DNA of 64,000 nucleotides. It comes from Hanleya hanleyi (Eukaryota; Mollusca; Polyplacophora; Lepidopleurida; Hanleyidae). Position 1 is the stretch's first letter, and every line of letters starts with the position of its first letter. Position numbers and translations under genes: made by a program. Positions 53,545-63,493 of this stretch are shown one piece after another. The notes under the pieces are model-generated. The model was given only the letters and a program-made list of their open reading frames with translations, was not told where the DNA came from and did not search any database. The stretch spans positions 1 to 64,000 of the forward strand of contig JAVTVY010033844.1 in NCBI GenBank assembly GCA_036873755.1, in the 5' to 3' direction.

Positions 53545-53885
53545 AATGCATGAATTTTAGATCTGTTATCTCGGATATGCCGTCATTTTGCCGTCGGTTT
53601 AGATCTGTTATCTCGGTATGCCGTCATTTTCATCTGACGACGATACAGCTCACCAATCTCCAGTATACGAGTTGTCACAGCGAAACAGCTCCCCAATTAC
53701 CAATATACGAGTTGTCAGAGCATTTCCATCATAGCTCTCCAGATTTGCATCTAATACCGCTTATGCCGGTGCTAGGGGCCGTGTGGTCATGTCATCCAAG
53801 TTGCCACATGAACAGGTACAATAAAAGCGTACCTGAGATACAACACATATCAAGAATCGTTAGATTCTTGGTATGTGCTTTAGAA
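53545..53885 (+). repeat. Short duplications and a CTAGGGGCC module
   Basis: TTTAGATCTGTTATCTCGG is duplicated at 53556 and 53598. ATACGAGTTGTCA(C/G)AGC is duplicated at 53665 and 53705. At 53755-53850 lies GCCGGTGCTAGGGGCCGTGT, then GCCACATGAACAGGTACAAT + AAAAGCG, followed by the small hairpin CAAGAATCGTTAGATTCTTG. Confidence 0.65.
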
Positions 53886-53889
53886 TAGG

Positions 53890-55320
53890 TTAACCTGAAG
53901 ACTATACTGTGAAGCCATGTGGCTCGGTCAGTATGTCGGCACCACTTCCCACTTCCCTTATATGTGTTGTAATTACACAGACATGTTATGATATTACAGT
54001 GACTGGTTCACCCATATGTCGACGCGATAGCAGAATAACTCTTCCCCATTGTTAGTCTTTTATTACAGTTCCAATCTGTTAAAAGCTTTATCCTATTTTT
54101 CCTCTTTCGCCAGCTGGGGCGCGTTTCGTTATTTCGACACCCAACTAGATATCGAGTGGAAGAATGGTGAGACATACCTGGAAATACTATGCTTGAAGCC
54201 CTTTTGCTGTTTTAGTTATCACCAGTAACGCTAATACTGGAGTGGAGTTTAGGAATAGATATTTCGAGTCCCTCAGGCAATACTATTAATGAACACAAAA
54301 CACAACTCGTGTTTGCAGGGTAATGATATTGAATTTCCAATTCCGATGCTGCGATGTTTCGCCTTTAACAGAAATTAATGAATAGACATGAAACTCTATA
54401 TATATCTACATGAAAAAAGAGGATACATTAATCAGCTTGCCAGATGAACAGATCATTAGATGAGTGTGGTTTCCATTGGGCAATCTTAGATCTCTAAATG
54501 AAAAGGCTTCATTGCGTGTCACCCAATACATAAAGAACAAACTATTTAGCACATGGCAGTGTGACTAACGTCACAGGACCTACGAAGTAGATTTTTATGA
54601 TTTAAATGTGTACTTGACCTGAGACATGTTTTTGCCAATTTCACAGTTTATAGGTCACTAAGTAGGTCAGCGCCAGATGGGGAAATCCTCCCGAGGGTAC
54701 TGCATAGATTGAATAAGTGTTGCATCATGTAAGCTCCCAGAATATATGGGAATCGAGGGATTCCATCCAACGATAACCATTCTCAGATGGTCTAAATCTC
54801 GAATGGACCAGGCTTCCTGGTATCAGGGAACCGTCAAAAGTCACAATGAAACATACAAGCAAGAGTTCCCGATGAGCATGACAGTGCACTCGCTGAGCCA
54901 TTAATAAATAATAAAAAATAATTATCAATCAAATTTTCATCAGAATTCGGTCAGTTCAGAACTTGCTGGTAACAGTCCCCTAATGCACGTTCATGCCAAA
55001 AATCAAGGTTCTAATGTCAACGGTTCTCCTTATTTTGGCCGACGAAAGGCTTCGGATGGACTGACTCACTCACTCACTGACTACCGGATAATTTGCAAAT
55101 GAGAGCCCTACTTCGTAGGAATATCTAGCCTTAAAGCTTAAAAACGGAGAAAGCTAAGCCGAATTATCTGGTTTCACGACAGTGTGAGATAAATGCATAA
55201 AATAATTTGTATAGTATTTATATATTGTTTATTCATGTCACAACGAACTTGCCAGGAATACCCTTGGTGCTTGAACATTTAAAGTCCAACATCAGTATCA
55301 GTGATCAGCGGTCAACATAA
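53890..55320. other. Intergenic, nothing recognised
   Basis: No coding signal or clear repeat copy. A few short direct repeats (ACTCACTCACTGACT near 55065). Confidence 0.4.
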
Positions 55321-55369
55321 ACACAATTGTGATCCAGTCATTAGCATTAGTATATATTCATCATCATGT

Positions 55370-55740
55370 TTTGCAGATACCCTTGAAAAGTGTTGACCGC
55401 TTCTCTCTTATAAGAAACCATTTTCTGTTTTTATTATTTTTATTGCATACACATCTGAGATTGGTGCTGTTATACGAAATAGGTTACATGAACAACTGCA
55501 ATAAAAGCGCGGCTGAGATACTAAGGCTACGTCCGAGATTCCTCCGTATTCTCGGGTCTGAATGTTGGGTGTCGGCGAATTCTTTCCTGTAGAGTCATAT
55601 GGTTGCTTTTTAGTCGCCAGACGTCGTCAATTTTTTCCACCTCTTGCATATCGCTCCAATTTATTACCTGTATGTGGTAGGATTCTGCTGGTGGACTGTT
55701 GGTCCCCGAGACCCGCCCTCTGTACGTGTCACTCGACAAA
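55370..55740 (+). repeat. Fused small-ORF repeat and CTAGGGGCC-family tail
   Basis: 55380-55470 matches the small-ORF family (TGTTGACCGCTTCTCTCTTA; TTGGTGCTGTTATACGAAAT). From 55475 it switches to AACTGCAATAAAAGCGCGGC, CTACGTCCGAGATTCCTCCG, then ATATGGTTGCTTTTTAGTCG, as at 55990-56175. On the minus strand 55527-55660 is open and reads KIDDVWRLKSNHMTLQERIR, the same as the copy at 56036. Confidence 0.7.
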
Positions 55741-55924
55741 TATATGTAGGTTTATTGTTTCGGTGGGAAATTTAAGCCATAAGACGTCGGATTTTATAGG
55801 TTAGTTTTCCTAGGTATTCTTACATTTACCAGGTTTCCCAATGTTCAGGCGTTTACTCCATCAGACGTCTATGATGCTCATCCTTTACCATCAGATGAGT
55901 TGTTTGAGCTGATCTATAATCACA

Positions 55925-56180
55925 GCTCCAGAGGTAGCGTATCTAATTCTGCTTAAGCCGGTTCTAGGGGCCGTGTGGATACTTCATAGAGTCCACATGA
56001 ACAGCTACAATAAAAGCGCGGCTGAGGAACTAAGGCTACGTCCGAGATTCCTCTGTATTCTCGGATCTGAACGTTGGGTGTCGGCGAATTCTTTCCTGTA
56101 GAGTCATATGGTTGCTTTTTAGTCGCCAGACGTCGTCAATTTTTCCCACGTCTTGCATATCGCTCCAATTCAGATAGAGT
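55925..56180 (+). repeat. CTAGGGGCC module with conserved downstream segment
   Basis: CTTAAGCCGGTTCTAGGGGC + CGTGTGGA ... TCCACATGAAC, then AGCTACAATAAAAGCGCGGC + TGAG, then 130 bases nearly identical to 55530-55660. The GTGTGGA/TCCACAT arms can pair. An inverse copy is at 39480-39690. Confidence 0.75.
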
Positions 56181-56239
56181 ATTCTTCTATGGATGACAGC
56201 TAAATATTGAATGTCGGATCTGACGCTTTCTATATGGGT

Positions 56240-57200
56240 AGGGAAATTTGGACAATTGTTTTCTCCAGAGGCTTTGACACACAACCCAGTAACAGCGGTT
56301 TTCTGTAGCGGAATGTCATCAGCCTTCTACTTTGAGCGGTTTTCTTCCGCGGATTTGTAATATACACATCCCTATGAACCGCGTTCTCCTCCAGCGGCTT
56401 TGTAGAAGTCCTCGCCCTACAATTTGGGGCGGTCAACTCCTGCAAATGTTCGAGATATACAGCCTTATGACAGTGGGTTTCAACAATGGGTTTCCAAGTG
56501 CACTGCCTTTGAACCGCGTTTTCCCCATCGGGTTTGTTCCATCATTTAGTTCATCATTTTTCATCAGATGACTCGTTAGGGTTACTACCTCAGTATTTTA
56601 CAGCGGTTTTCCAAATAAACTGTCAGTGGACATTGGTTTTCTCCAACAGTTTATTTGCAACGGTTTTCTGCAGCTGCTCTTTTGGACACACAATCTTTTA
56701 ACATCAGATTTCTCCAGCGGCTTTCCATCCATCCATAAACCCACTTTGACAATCGACTACACTTATATTGATCCCTTATCCTGCTTTTCACAGAAGTACA
56801 CAATACCTATATTCCTCCCTAAAACTATTTTGACACTCGACTACACATACATTCCTCCGCGGTTTGCCACAGGACTGAATGTACATTCCTCCCTAGCATG
56901 GTTTCGACACTCGACTACACATACATTTGTCCCTAGCCCTGGTTCGACATTCGAATCTACGTAAATTTCTTTGAGGAAATTTGATCATTATATAATTTTT
57001 ATTGATGAAATGACCATGCATCTAATAATAAAGGAGTAAACCTAACCCTAAGTTCTAACCCGACACATACACATTTCACATACATTCCGCCGTAAACCGA
57101 CTTTGACACTAGATTGCACATGTATTCCTTCCTAACCTCGCTTTGACACCCGACTACACCTACATTACACATACATTTCTACATAATGCAGCTTTGACAC
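56240..57200. repeat. Degenerate tandem repeats (CAGCGGTTTTC and GACTACACATACATTCC)
   Basis: From 56290 to 56720, CAGCGG(T/C)TTT(T/G)C(T) words recur about every 40-60 bases. From 56745 to 57190, CACTCGACTACACATACATT + CCTCC recurs with a period of about 50. The ORFs through it are irregular and not convincing. Confidence 0.6.
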
Positions 57201-57454
57201 TGTATGCCAAATGCCGACCAGCACCGGCCAACCGTTTCAGCATTTATTAAGCCGCCTTCGTGACCCTTTTCTTCAGCCTCTGATGAGAACTCAAAGTTTG
57301 AAACCGGCCAGGCTTATAAAAAAGTTTCCAGTCCAAGATATACTTAATTAATGTGTTTATGACTTTCACACAGCCGCTAGAGAAATCCGCTGTCGAACTG
57401 TAATGTCTCTGGAAAGTCGTCGAAAAAACAGCTGTCCAACGCTAGTTTTCTTGA

Positions 57455-57990
57455 AATACAAGCGTCTAATCCGTCCTTCAAAAATTGAGCCTTCGTCCAT
57501 TATAGAATTTCTCAGAACATGATGTGACAAAGTTAATGGGAATAGAGACGGCAATAGCTAGTTTCGTAAGTTTGGCTGACTGGAATTGAGGGAACAATGC
57601 ATGATGCAGATTTCTCACACTGGTATTGAAGACTTCAAGGTTCATTTAGCAATAACATGATGTAATTTTGTTTATTTTTCTCTTATTTCGGAAAATACCA
57701 AATCAGGGGAGATAACGCGGAGCACCAAGGTGGATTAGCTGATATTACTGTTTATGGCATTTGGGGTTAATGAGGAACAAAACAAGCTGGCGAGTCTTCC
57801 GGACACGCTTCTTGAACATATAATAGTCATTTCTCATTTGATGTTACAACGAAAATCACATGGATTAAGAACACTGATCAGCGATACGGATTTGATATTT
57901 TCGTAAAATCACGATGTCTTGACGTCATCAGTGAAAACTGTTGACTGCTTCTCTCTTGCAGGAAACTAACCTATATTTAAGTATACTATG
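57455..57990. repeat. Two fragments of the small-ORF repeat, opposed
   Basis: 57455-57510 on the minus strand (AAGCGTCTAATCCGTCCTTC; TCGTCCATTATAGAATTTC). 57860-57985 on the plus strand (ACTGATCAGCGATACGGATT; CACGATGTCTTGACGTCATC; GACTGCTTCTCTCTTGCAGG). Confidence 0.6.
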
Positions 57991-57999
57991 ATACAGTGT

Positions 58000-58680
58000 C
58001 CAGTGTATCACTTTCATTTCGGGGCCCAGCACAGAAATAGGAGACTGTCACATCCATGTCGACTCCTCCCAGCATTGAGAGTTTATGTAACAATTAAATG
58101 AGTTGATCAATCGCGTTCCCAGTCATAAATTTTCTTAGCCTATCCTGCTCACTGGGATAATACAGAGGCGTGAACTGATGTACCGGATCATCTATCGTCA
58201 CCGACAGTAACGCCATATAATCAACCAAAAATTAAATTGATTATTATTTCGAATCTTATAGAAGGTGTGACTGTTGATGTGATTACGCCATTTCCTTGGA
58301 AATGCCATCTGTGTTCAAGCCCTTGACCAGAACATCCTGGTCAACTGTGAGCGCAAACGTTTCTTATCGACAACACTGTATTAAATGAATTTCAGATCAC
58401 AGAGATGCATGTATTCCGATAACCGTGCATTTATTGTGTTCGATCGTGAAGGAAGCTACATTATAAATAGATCAGCTGCACAACTAAAATTCCATGGAAT
58501 CCATGTACCTTTGTCGTTTCTCTGTCAGGTCTTGAGTCAGGGTCTTCCAATATTGGCTACTAGCTCTGCAATATAGAAAGGGTAAATCACTCAGCCGTTG
58601 GCTCAATCTTCTCAGTTGTTGTGATAATTATCACCCACAAATTACAATGACACGAGCGTAATGTTCTGGATGTTTTGCAC
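58000..58680. other. Intergenic, nothing recognised
   Basis: No coding signal or repeat family that I can place. Confidence 0.4.
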
Positions 58681-58689
58681 CATGCTTCG

Positions 58690-58930
58690 GTCTAATTTCG
58701 CCTCAGTTGAGCTAGGGGCCATGTGAACACCGTGTGACTCAATCTTGATTTGTTTGTGTGGTATATGTGGCCGTGTAGCCAAGGCCAGGCCAGAATCGAC
58801 GAATGTGAGAAAATTCATAGCGACGTCGCTGTTAGAAGCAATTCACCGGAAATCACGAACTCAGATAAAGAGAGAGAGAGCTCGATTACGGTCAGGGGCA
58901 ATCTAAGATTTGGAATGAAAGAGCAGAATA
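58690..58930 (+). repeat. Dispersed repeat, copy 1 (second copy at 61500)
   Basis: Starts with GAGCTAGGGGCCATGTGAAC. 58780-58930 (GGCCAGAATCGACGAATGTG; GAAGCAATTCACCGGAAATC; GGTCAGGGGCAATCTAAG) matches 61505-61650 at perhaps 75-80%. A short fragment of the same head lies at 59023-59050. Confidence 0.65.
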
Positions 58931-59424
58931 TCCAAATCGCTGACATTGTTGATTGACCATTTTTGTGAAAATGAACACCCAAAACTTTTTTCACTACGAT
59001 TTGGTTCTAATGCCGATTCACTTGAGCTAGGAGCCATGTGAACACTTTATAATGCGATCTTTATTTGTATCAAAGCAACAATATCTGTATTGCCTAAGCA
59101 ACTAGTCTTAGGGATTTGGATATTTCACTTGGTGTATTTGTCACAGTTTAGATCTGATAGCTGTCCAATGTTATATCACGTTAATAATGTTCAAACCTGT
59201 TCACGGTGCCGGCGAATACACTTTCCCGGAGACCAGCACAATCAGCAGGGTAATTGTCCACACCTGGAGCCACAAACCCTCGTTCTGCAGATAGCTGAAT
59301 TAGAACCATGGCAAACATTTTCGAAGTTTCACAGTATCGCCAATTTTTTCATGTAGTATTAAATTCGTTCAATTCCACATTTATATTTCCAATGTAATCC
59401 AAGAGGACTTGGATGCCTGCTGAC

Positions 59425-59884
59425 TTATGTACAAAGGTCATTAAAATTATCGTCCAGTGAACATAATCGAAACATCTCAAGATCGGCTTCACTGGATTTG
59501 AAGGAAACTACAGATAGCCCTACAGGCACATCATATTTAGATCTATATCTCTATAAAAATGAAGCGGGCATTCTCTCTCGTCGACTTTATGACAAAAGAG
59601 ATGATTACAATTTCGACGTCGTAAACTATCCCTTTCTGGACAGTAATATTCCAGTGGGACCTGCATATGGCGTATACATATCTCGCTTAGTAGCATTTGC
59701 TAGATCCTGTGTTAAATGTGACGATTTTAATCAACGTCACAAAACATTGTTGCAGAAACTTATAAAACAGGGCTATTCCACCAAGCGCCTCCACTCAAAG
59801 TTTCTCAAATTTGGCGATACATATCGCATGCTGATAGCAAAATACGAACGTAGCGTGCAAGATCTATGGCGCTACGTTTCATAA
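59425..59884 (+). pseudogene. Retroelement reverse-transcriptase-like protein, C-terminal fragment
   Basis: An open frame running to TAA at 59882-59884. It contains LDLKETTDSPTGTSYLDLYL, RLYDKRDDYNF, YPFLDSNIPVGPAYGVYISR + L, then a helical region with QRHKTLLQKLIKQGY and KFGDTYRMLIAKY. The YDKRDDFNF...NIPxxPAYGVYxSQL pattern is, from memory, common to the C-terminal side of RT-like proteins in invertebrate genomes; the exact clade is uncertain. No palm motifs (YxDD) lie upstream in this window, so the copy is 5'-truncated. A CTAGGGGCC module begins 25-30 bases after the stop. Confidence 0.7.
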
Positions 59885-59889
59885 CTTGT

Positions 59890-60000
59890 GTCTAATTTCG
59901 CTTAACCCGGGGCTAGGGGCCGTACGAACCCATGTACTTTAAGATCCTCATGGTGCTCATATGAACAGTCACAATGAAAGCGTGACAGATACATCATTCT
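59890..60000 (+). repeat. CTAGGGGCC module directly after the RT fragment
   Basis: TTTCGCTTAACCCGGGGCTA + GGGGCCGTACGAACC ... CTCATATGAACAGTCACAAT + GAAAGCGTGAC. It is diverged from the copies at 53755 and 55940 but in the same order. Its position after the RT stop suggests that it is that retroelement's 3' end. Confidence 0.6.
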
Positions 60001-60019
60001 TTAGATGACGACTTCACAA

Positions 60020-60290
60020 CGAAACTTATGGATTAAGAATACTGATCAACGATACGGATTTGATATTTTTGGAACATCATGATGTCTTGCCGGCATCATT
60101 GAAAACTGTTGACCGCTTCTCTCTTGCAGGAAACAAGCCTATGTATATGTATACTATGATTGTTTTTTTGAATTTGGTGCTAATACTGTTATATGGGATA
60201 TGGAATAGGTCTGTGGATTATGGACGCGGATATTCTCTAATGGACGACGGCTGACTTATGAATGACGGACTAGACGCTTGTAATTCCACA
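60020..60290 (+). repeat. Small-ORF repeat, best-preserved copy B
   Basis: Contains a 64-codon ORF (60060-60254): MIFLEHHDVLPASLKTVDRF, then MYTMIVFLNLVLILLYGIW and GRGYSLMDDG. It is nearly identical to copy A at 44343-44620. The hydrophobic run of about 16 residues would suit a single membrane segment. CTCTCTTGCAG inside the ORF looks like a splice acceptor. The ORF stop here is TGA where copy A has a sense codon. Confidence 0.7.
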
Positions 60291-60299
60291 TAGATCCAA

Positions 60300-60880
60300 G
60301 GTGTAGTTTTCAGAATAAAACAAAATAGTTCAGACTCATGCTCACGCACAAAGACACTTAGAGATCCTACTGATCCATGTATCTCGTCTTTATTTAGCTG
60401 GATTATCCCAGTAGGGCGATTACCTTAACAATAGGGGGAACCAACTGCCTGACGCGAAGAGATGCAGAAGTAACTTTGCTATCAAATGAAATGAAACGTT
60501 GGCTGGAAAGATTAGCTGTCGGTTATATACTTCTGTACATATGGTGCAAGGGGGAGCAGTGAACATTTCCATGCTCCAGAAATGAGCACATTCATCGAAG
60601 AAGATATTCACAGAATGGAGATTTCGCCGTCGAGCTATACCGAAAGTATTGCGTCCATTCGACCTTTTCTGTGGATTGAAGTCGGGAACCTTCGCAACAC
60701 CCGATTAGAACTAATATTAAGGTTTTCCTAGATCATTACGCTTAGGCAGACAGGCAAATGAACAGACGGTCTGGTGTCTGGGTGTCCCGTAAAATGTTCT
60801 CGGATGTATGTTATATCGACAGTGGAATGATCTGCTAAAAATGGAGTTATTTTAATAAAATATGACTTCTAATAACGCCA
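60300..60880. other. Intergenic, nothing recognised
   Basis: No convincing coding or repeat signal. Confidence 0.4.
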
Positions 60881-60886
60881 TCTGCA

Positions 60887-61093
60887 ATGTGTAAATTCCG
60901 ATCAGGGATCCTTAAATTGCAGTTTCACGTTGCGAGGCCTAATAATTTAAACCGAAACAAAAAACTGCATATAAGTTGCAGTTCCATTGCTATAGGTGAC
61001 GAATTCTATCACTTGTTTGCATGTCCGAAATTTAAAACGTTACGGAAGATAATGTTGTCAAGAAAATATTGGAACAATCTGCATAAGAGATAA
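60887..61093 (+). pseudogene. LINE-type retrotransposon C-terminal fragment
   Basis: Encodes CKFRSGILKLQFHVARPN and then IAIGDEFYHLFACPKFKTLR. The FRxxxHKLxIExGR...IGDExHxLFxCPxF pattern is the C-terminal zinc-binding region of many invertebrate LINE proteins. The paired cysteines expected before IGDE are partly lost (HISCSS). Short, isolated and decayed. Confidence 0.65.
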
Positions 61094-61499
61094 AAGATAG
61101 ACTATTAGATAGACTATAGGCTATGCTCGGGGGATTCAATTTATCCGTTACTGTCTGTACATACGCTGTATTGTTTACCTAATGTGATGAGGATTAACCC
61201 TTTACAAAAATTCCGTCTTACAGAGATGATACGGAAGTAACTGTAGACAGCCAGTTGATAGATATATGGTTGTTGCTTCAGGAAGCTTGGTCGAGACTGA
61301 TAGAGTTAATGCAAAAGTATCTCGCGTGCAACCCATGAAAACGGTCAAGTGGAAATCATAGCGAAATCGAAATACTTTGGTGGCTGCCAAACTAACGTCA
61401 AATACCCCAACAGAAGTGGGATTTCTCATGAAAAAAATATGGCTACACCTAAAGGAAAGCAACATGGTGCCCAGGGTCCTGTTGTATATGAGACAATAT

Positions 61500-61655
61500 T
61501 GACAAGACCGGGCCGGAATCTACGAATGTCAGAAGACTCCACTGAATGTCGCTGTTGGAAGCAATTCACTGGAAATATAGAACTCAGAGGAAAAGGGAGG
61601 GGTCGATCATGGTCAGGAGCAATCTGAACGTTTGGAATGACAGACGAGTGAGAAT
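61500..61655 (+). repeat. Dispersed repeat, copy 2 (see 58690)
   Basis: GGCCGGAATCTACGAATGTC, GAAGCAATTCACTGGAAATA and GGTCAGGAGCAATCTGAA match the 58780-58930 copy in order and spacing. Confidence 0.65.
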
Positions 61656-61659
61656 GTGA

Positions 61660-63233
61660 CAATTCGTTACACTTACACTTTTGATACACACATTAGCGCA
61701 TGCGCCGTTAGAAGGAAGATTTAGAGCGAAAAAGATAAACTGCATACTGAAAGATTCAATCAAACTTAAATTAACTGAAACGAACGGATATTGTCATAGG
61801 TTCGTGAATTATGTAAAATCGAGGCACGTTGCAACATTTTGTTTTTGATGCGCTCTTGATTGGACCGTATTGGCACAAGGGATTCGATTCTTTGGCATGT
61901 ACTGGGTATATGTATGAGCTATTGTATGGTAGGGTGAAAGGTAAATATACATACGACTATTTTCATGAAATCTGCCCTTGAATAAACTGTTGCAATGTGC
62001 TTAGGGGTCACGTCCAAGTAATCGAGGCACTTTCTGGATGCTTTCGAAATGGATCGAGAAATTTCTCGGCTGAAACCGGGAGGGCAGAACCGGGACCCCT
62101 GACGACGTCTCCCGGTTTGCTCCCGGTTCTATCTGATCGAAACGTCGCGGTTTTCGAGATGGGTAAGAAGTTGTTCGGTATTCTGGAAGGGGATCCCGGT
62201 TTCAACATGTCCGTGTTTTGTTGCCGTTAATTTTGACCTATCTTAGCTTCGTCGCCTACGCATATCGCGGCCAAAATAGAACCCAGAAAACAGATGTTTT
62301 AAAAGTTGTTTTCCATGTTATTCATCGTTTATTCGATATATCTATGCCCCGATGTTTCCTGAATCCAACTGAATGGAAACTTTCATTTATCTATATATAA
62401 ATTATGAATATATAATAGAGTGAATTTCTCTCACATCGATAATTGATTGTATATCTGACAAATATCCGTCGCGGAATAATGACCCATCAACTGGATTTGA
62501 TCTGAATAATAATGATTGGAAGCATGCGTTAATTATTGTTCTACAACGTTTTTTATTACCAAACATGGATCGTTTCAACCTAAAAATGAAACCTATGTTG
62601 AGTGTTTTACCGGTGTATTACCTCGGTGAGTAATTTGTTTATAATTTGGTAGTATTCATTGCAGACTTCATTTTTGAGAATTACTGTCTTGTGATATAGT
62701 TGAAATAAGGACATTATATCAACAACATTTATTTCTGACATAAGCTTGCTTGGAAGTGGTTGCCGGAAATACTGGCAATCGGAACTAGAGCATTCTCCCA
62801 ACGTCAGAGTGTGTAACCTTCAAACCGTCGGTAAACAAGGCTCTGACTTCACCCCTTTACAAATGCCTGGCGCGCAGCCGCATTGCGTCTTTTCCGCTCA
62901 GCCAATAAGAGAGCATGTTATATTTTCCGGCTGACTACGTCCTCACAGCTGATCACCGCGTGAAGACGGGCGGTCATATTGTAAACAACATTTGACGGGC
63001 TAGCATTCCGATTCACGCTGAGAGCTATTGTAAGTATTAATTGATAATGACCCTGGAAAATGGATCAAACATGTGGTAGACGTGACCAGACAATCAACAA
63101 GCGTGCGTCGTTCAGAAAATTATATTATGGACATGTGTATCGAATGATATCTGTGTTATCACAATTTTCAGTACTATATTTAAAATTTATTATTATTATT
63201 TTATTAATATAATTTACCTGTTTATAAACTTAC
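61660..63233. other. Intergenic to intronic, GC-richer patches
   Basis: 62020-62220 is GC-rich, with CCGGGACCCC, CTCCCGGTTTGCTCCCGGTT and ATCCCGGTTT in local tandem/inverse. It is open on both strands by composition. 62880-63030 holds a CCAAT box (GCCAATAAGAG) and TTG|TAAGTATT-like donor at 63030. It could be a promoter with a first exon on the plus strand, but this is only suggestive. Confidence 0.35.
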
Positions 63234-63493
63234 CATCGAATCACCGCATGAGCCTCGTCGGCGACAATAGCTGCTGTGGTTTTCCCGTGTTTAATTAGCA
63301 AATCGCGATTCTCTTTCTGGTTTAACAGTAATTCGAGGCTTGAGAATACAAATGAATAAGGTCCCTTCTGTAGTTTTACTCTGTCGCAATCGCCAGGTGC
63401 AAGATATATGGCAGTAAATCCCAGGACTCGAAGTACATTTATTTGCTCGTTCATGATGGAAGTTAATTGACAGATCACAAATACCAGTCCGGT
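63234..63493 (-). CDS. RecQ-like DEAH helicase, one exon
   Basis: An ATP-dependent 3'-5' DNA helicase of the RecQ type. The exon encodes TGLVFVICQLTSIMNEQINV, corresponding to RecQ motif Ia where a Ser-Pro-Leu-x-x-Leu-Met-x-x-Gln run is usual, then LRVLGFTAIYLAPGD, a YSFVFSSLELLL motif Ib region, and IVADEAHAVIRW containing the DEAH box (motif II). It ends at a GTAAGT donor inside the Trp codon (phase 2). The start is set by an in-frame stop just upstream and a weak acceptor (TTTAAAAG). The Walker A exon and later motifs were not found in the window. The SPL-type residues are altered (ICQLTS), so this may be a diverged or transposon-associated copy. Confidence 0.7.

Noticed and set aside
61997..62230. 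Opposed 77- and 66-codon ORFs in a GC-rich patch
   Set aside because: Both strands are open because of local CCCGG-rich composition. No splice signals or recognisable domain tie them to a gene.
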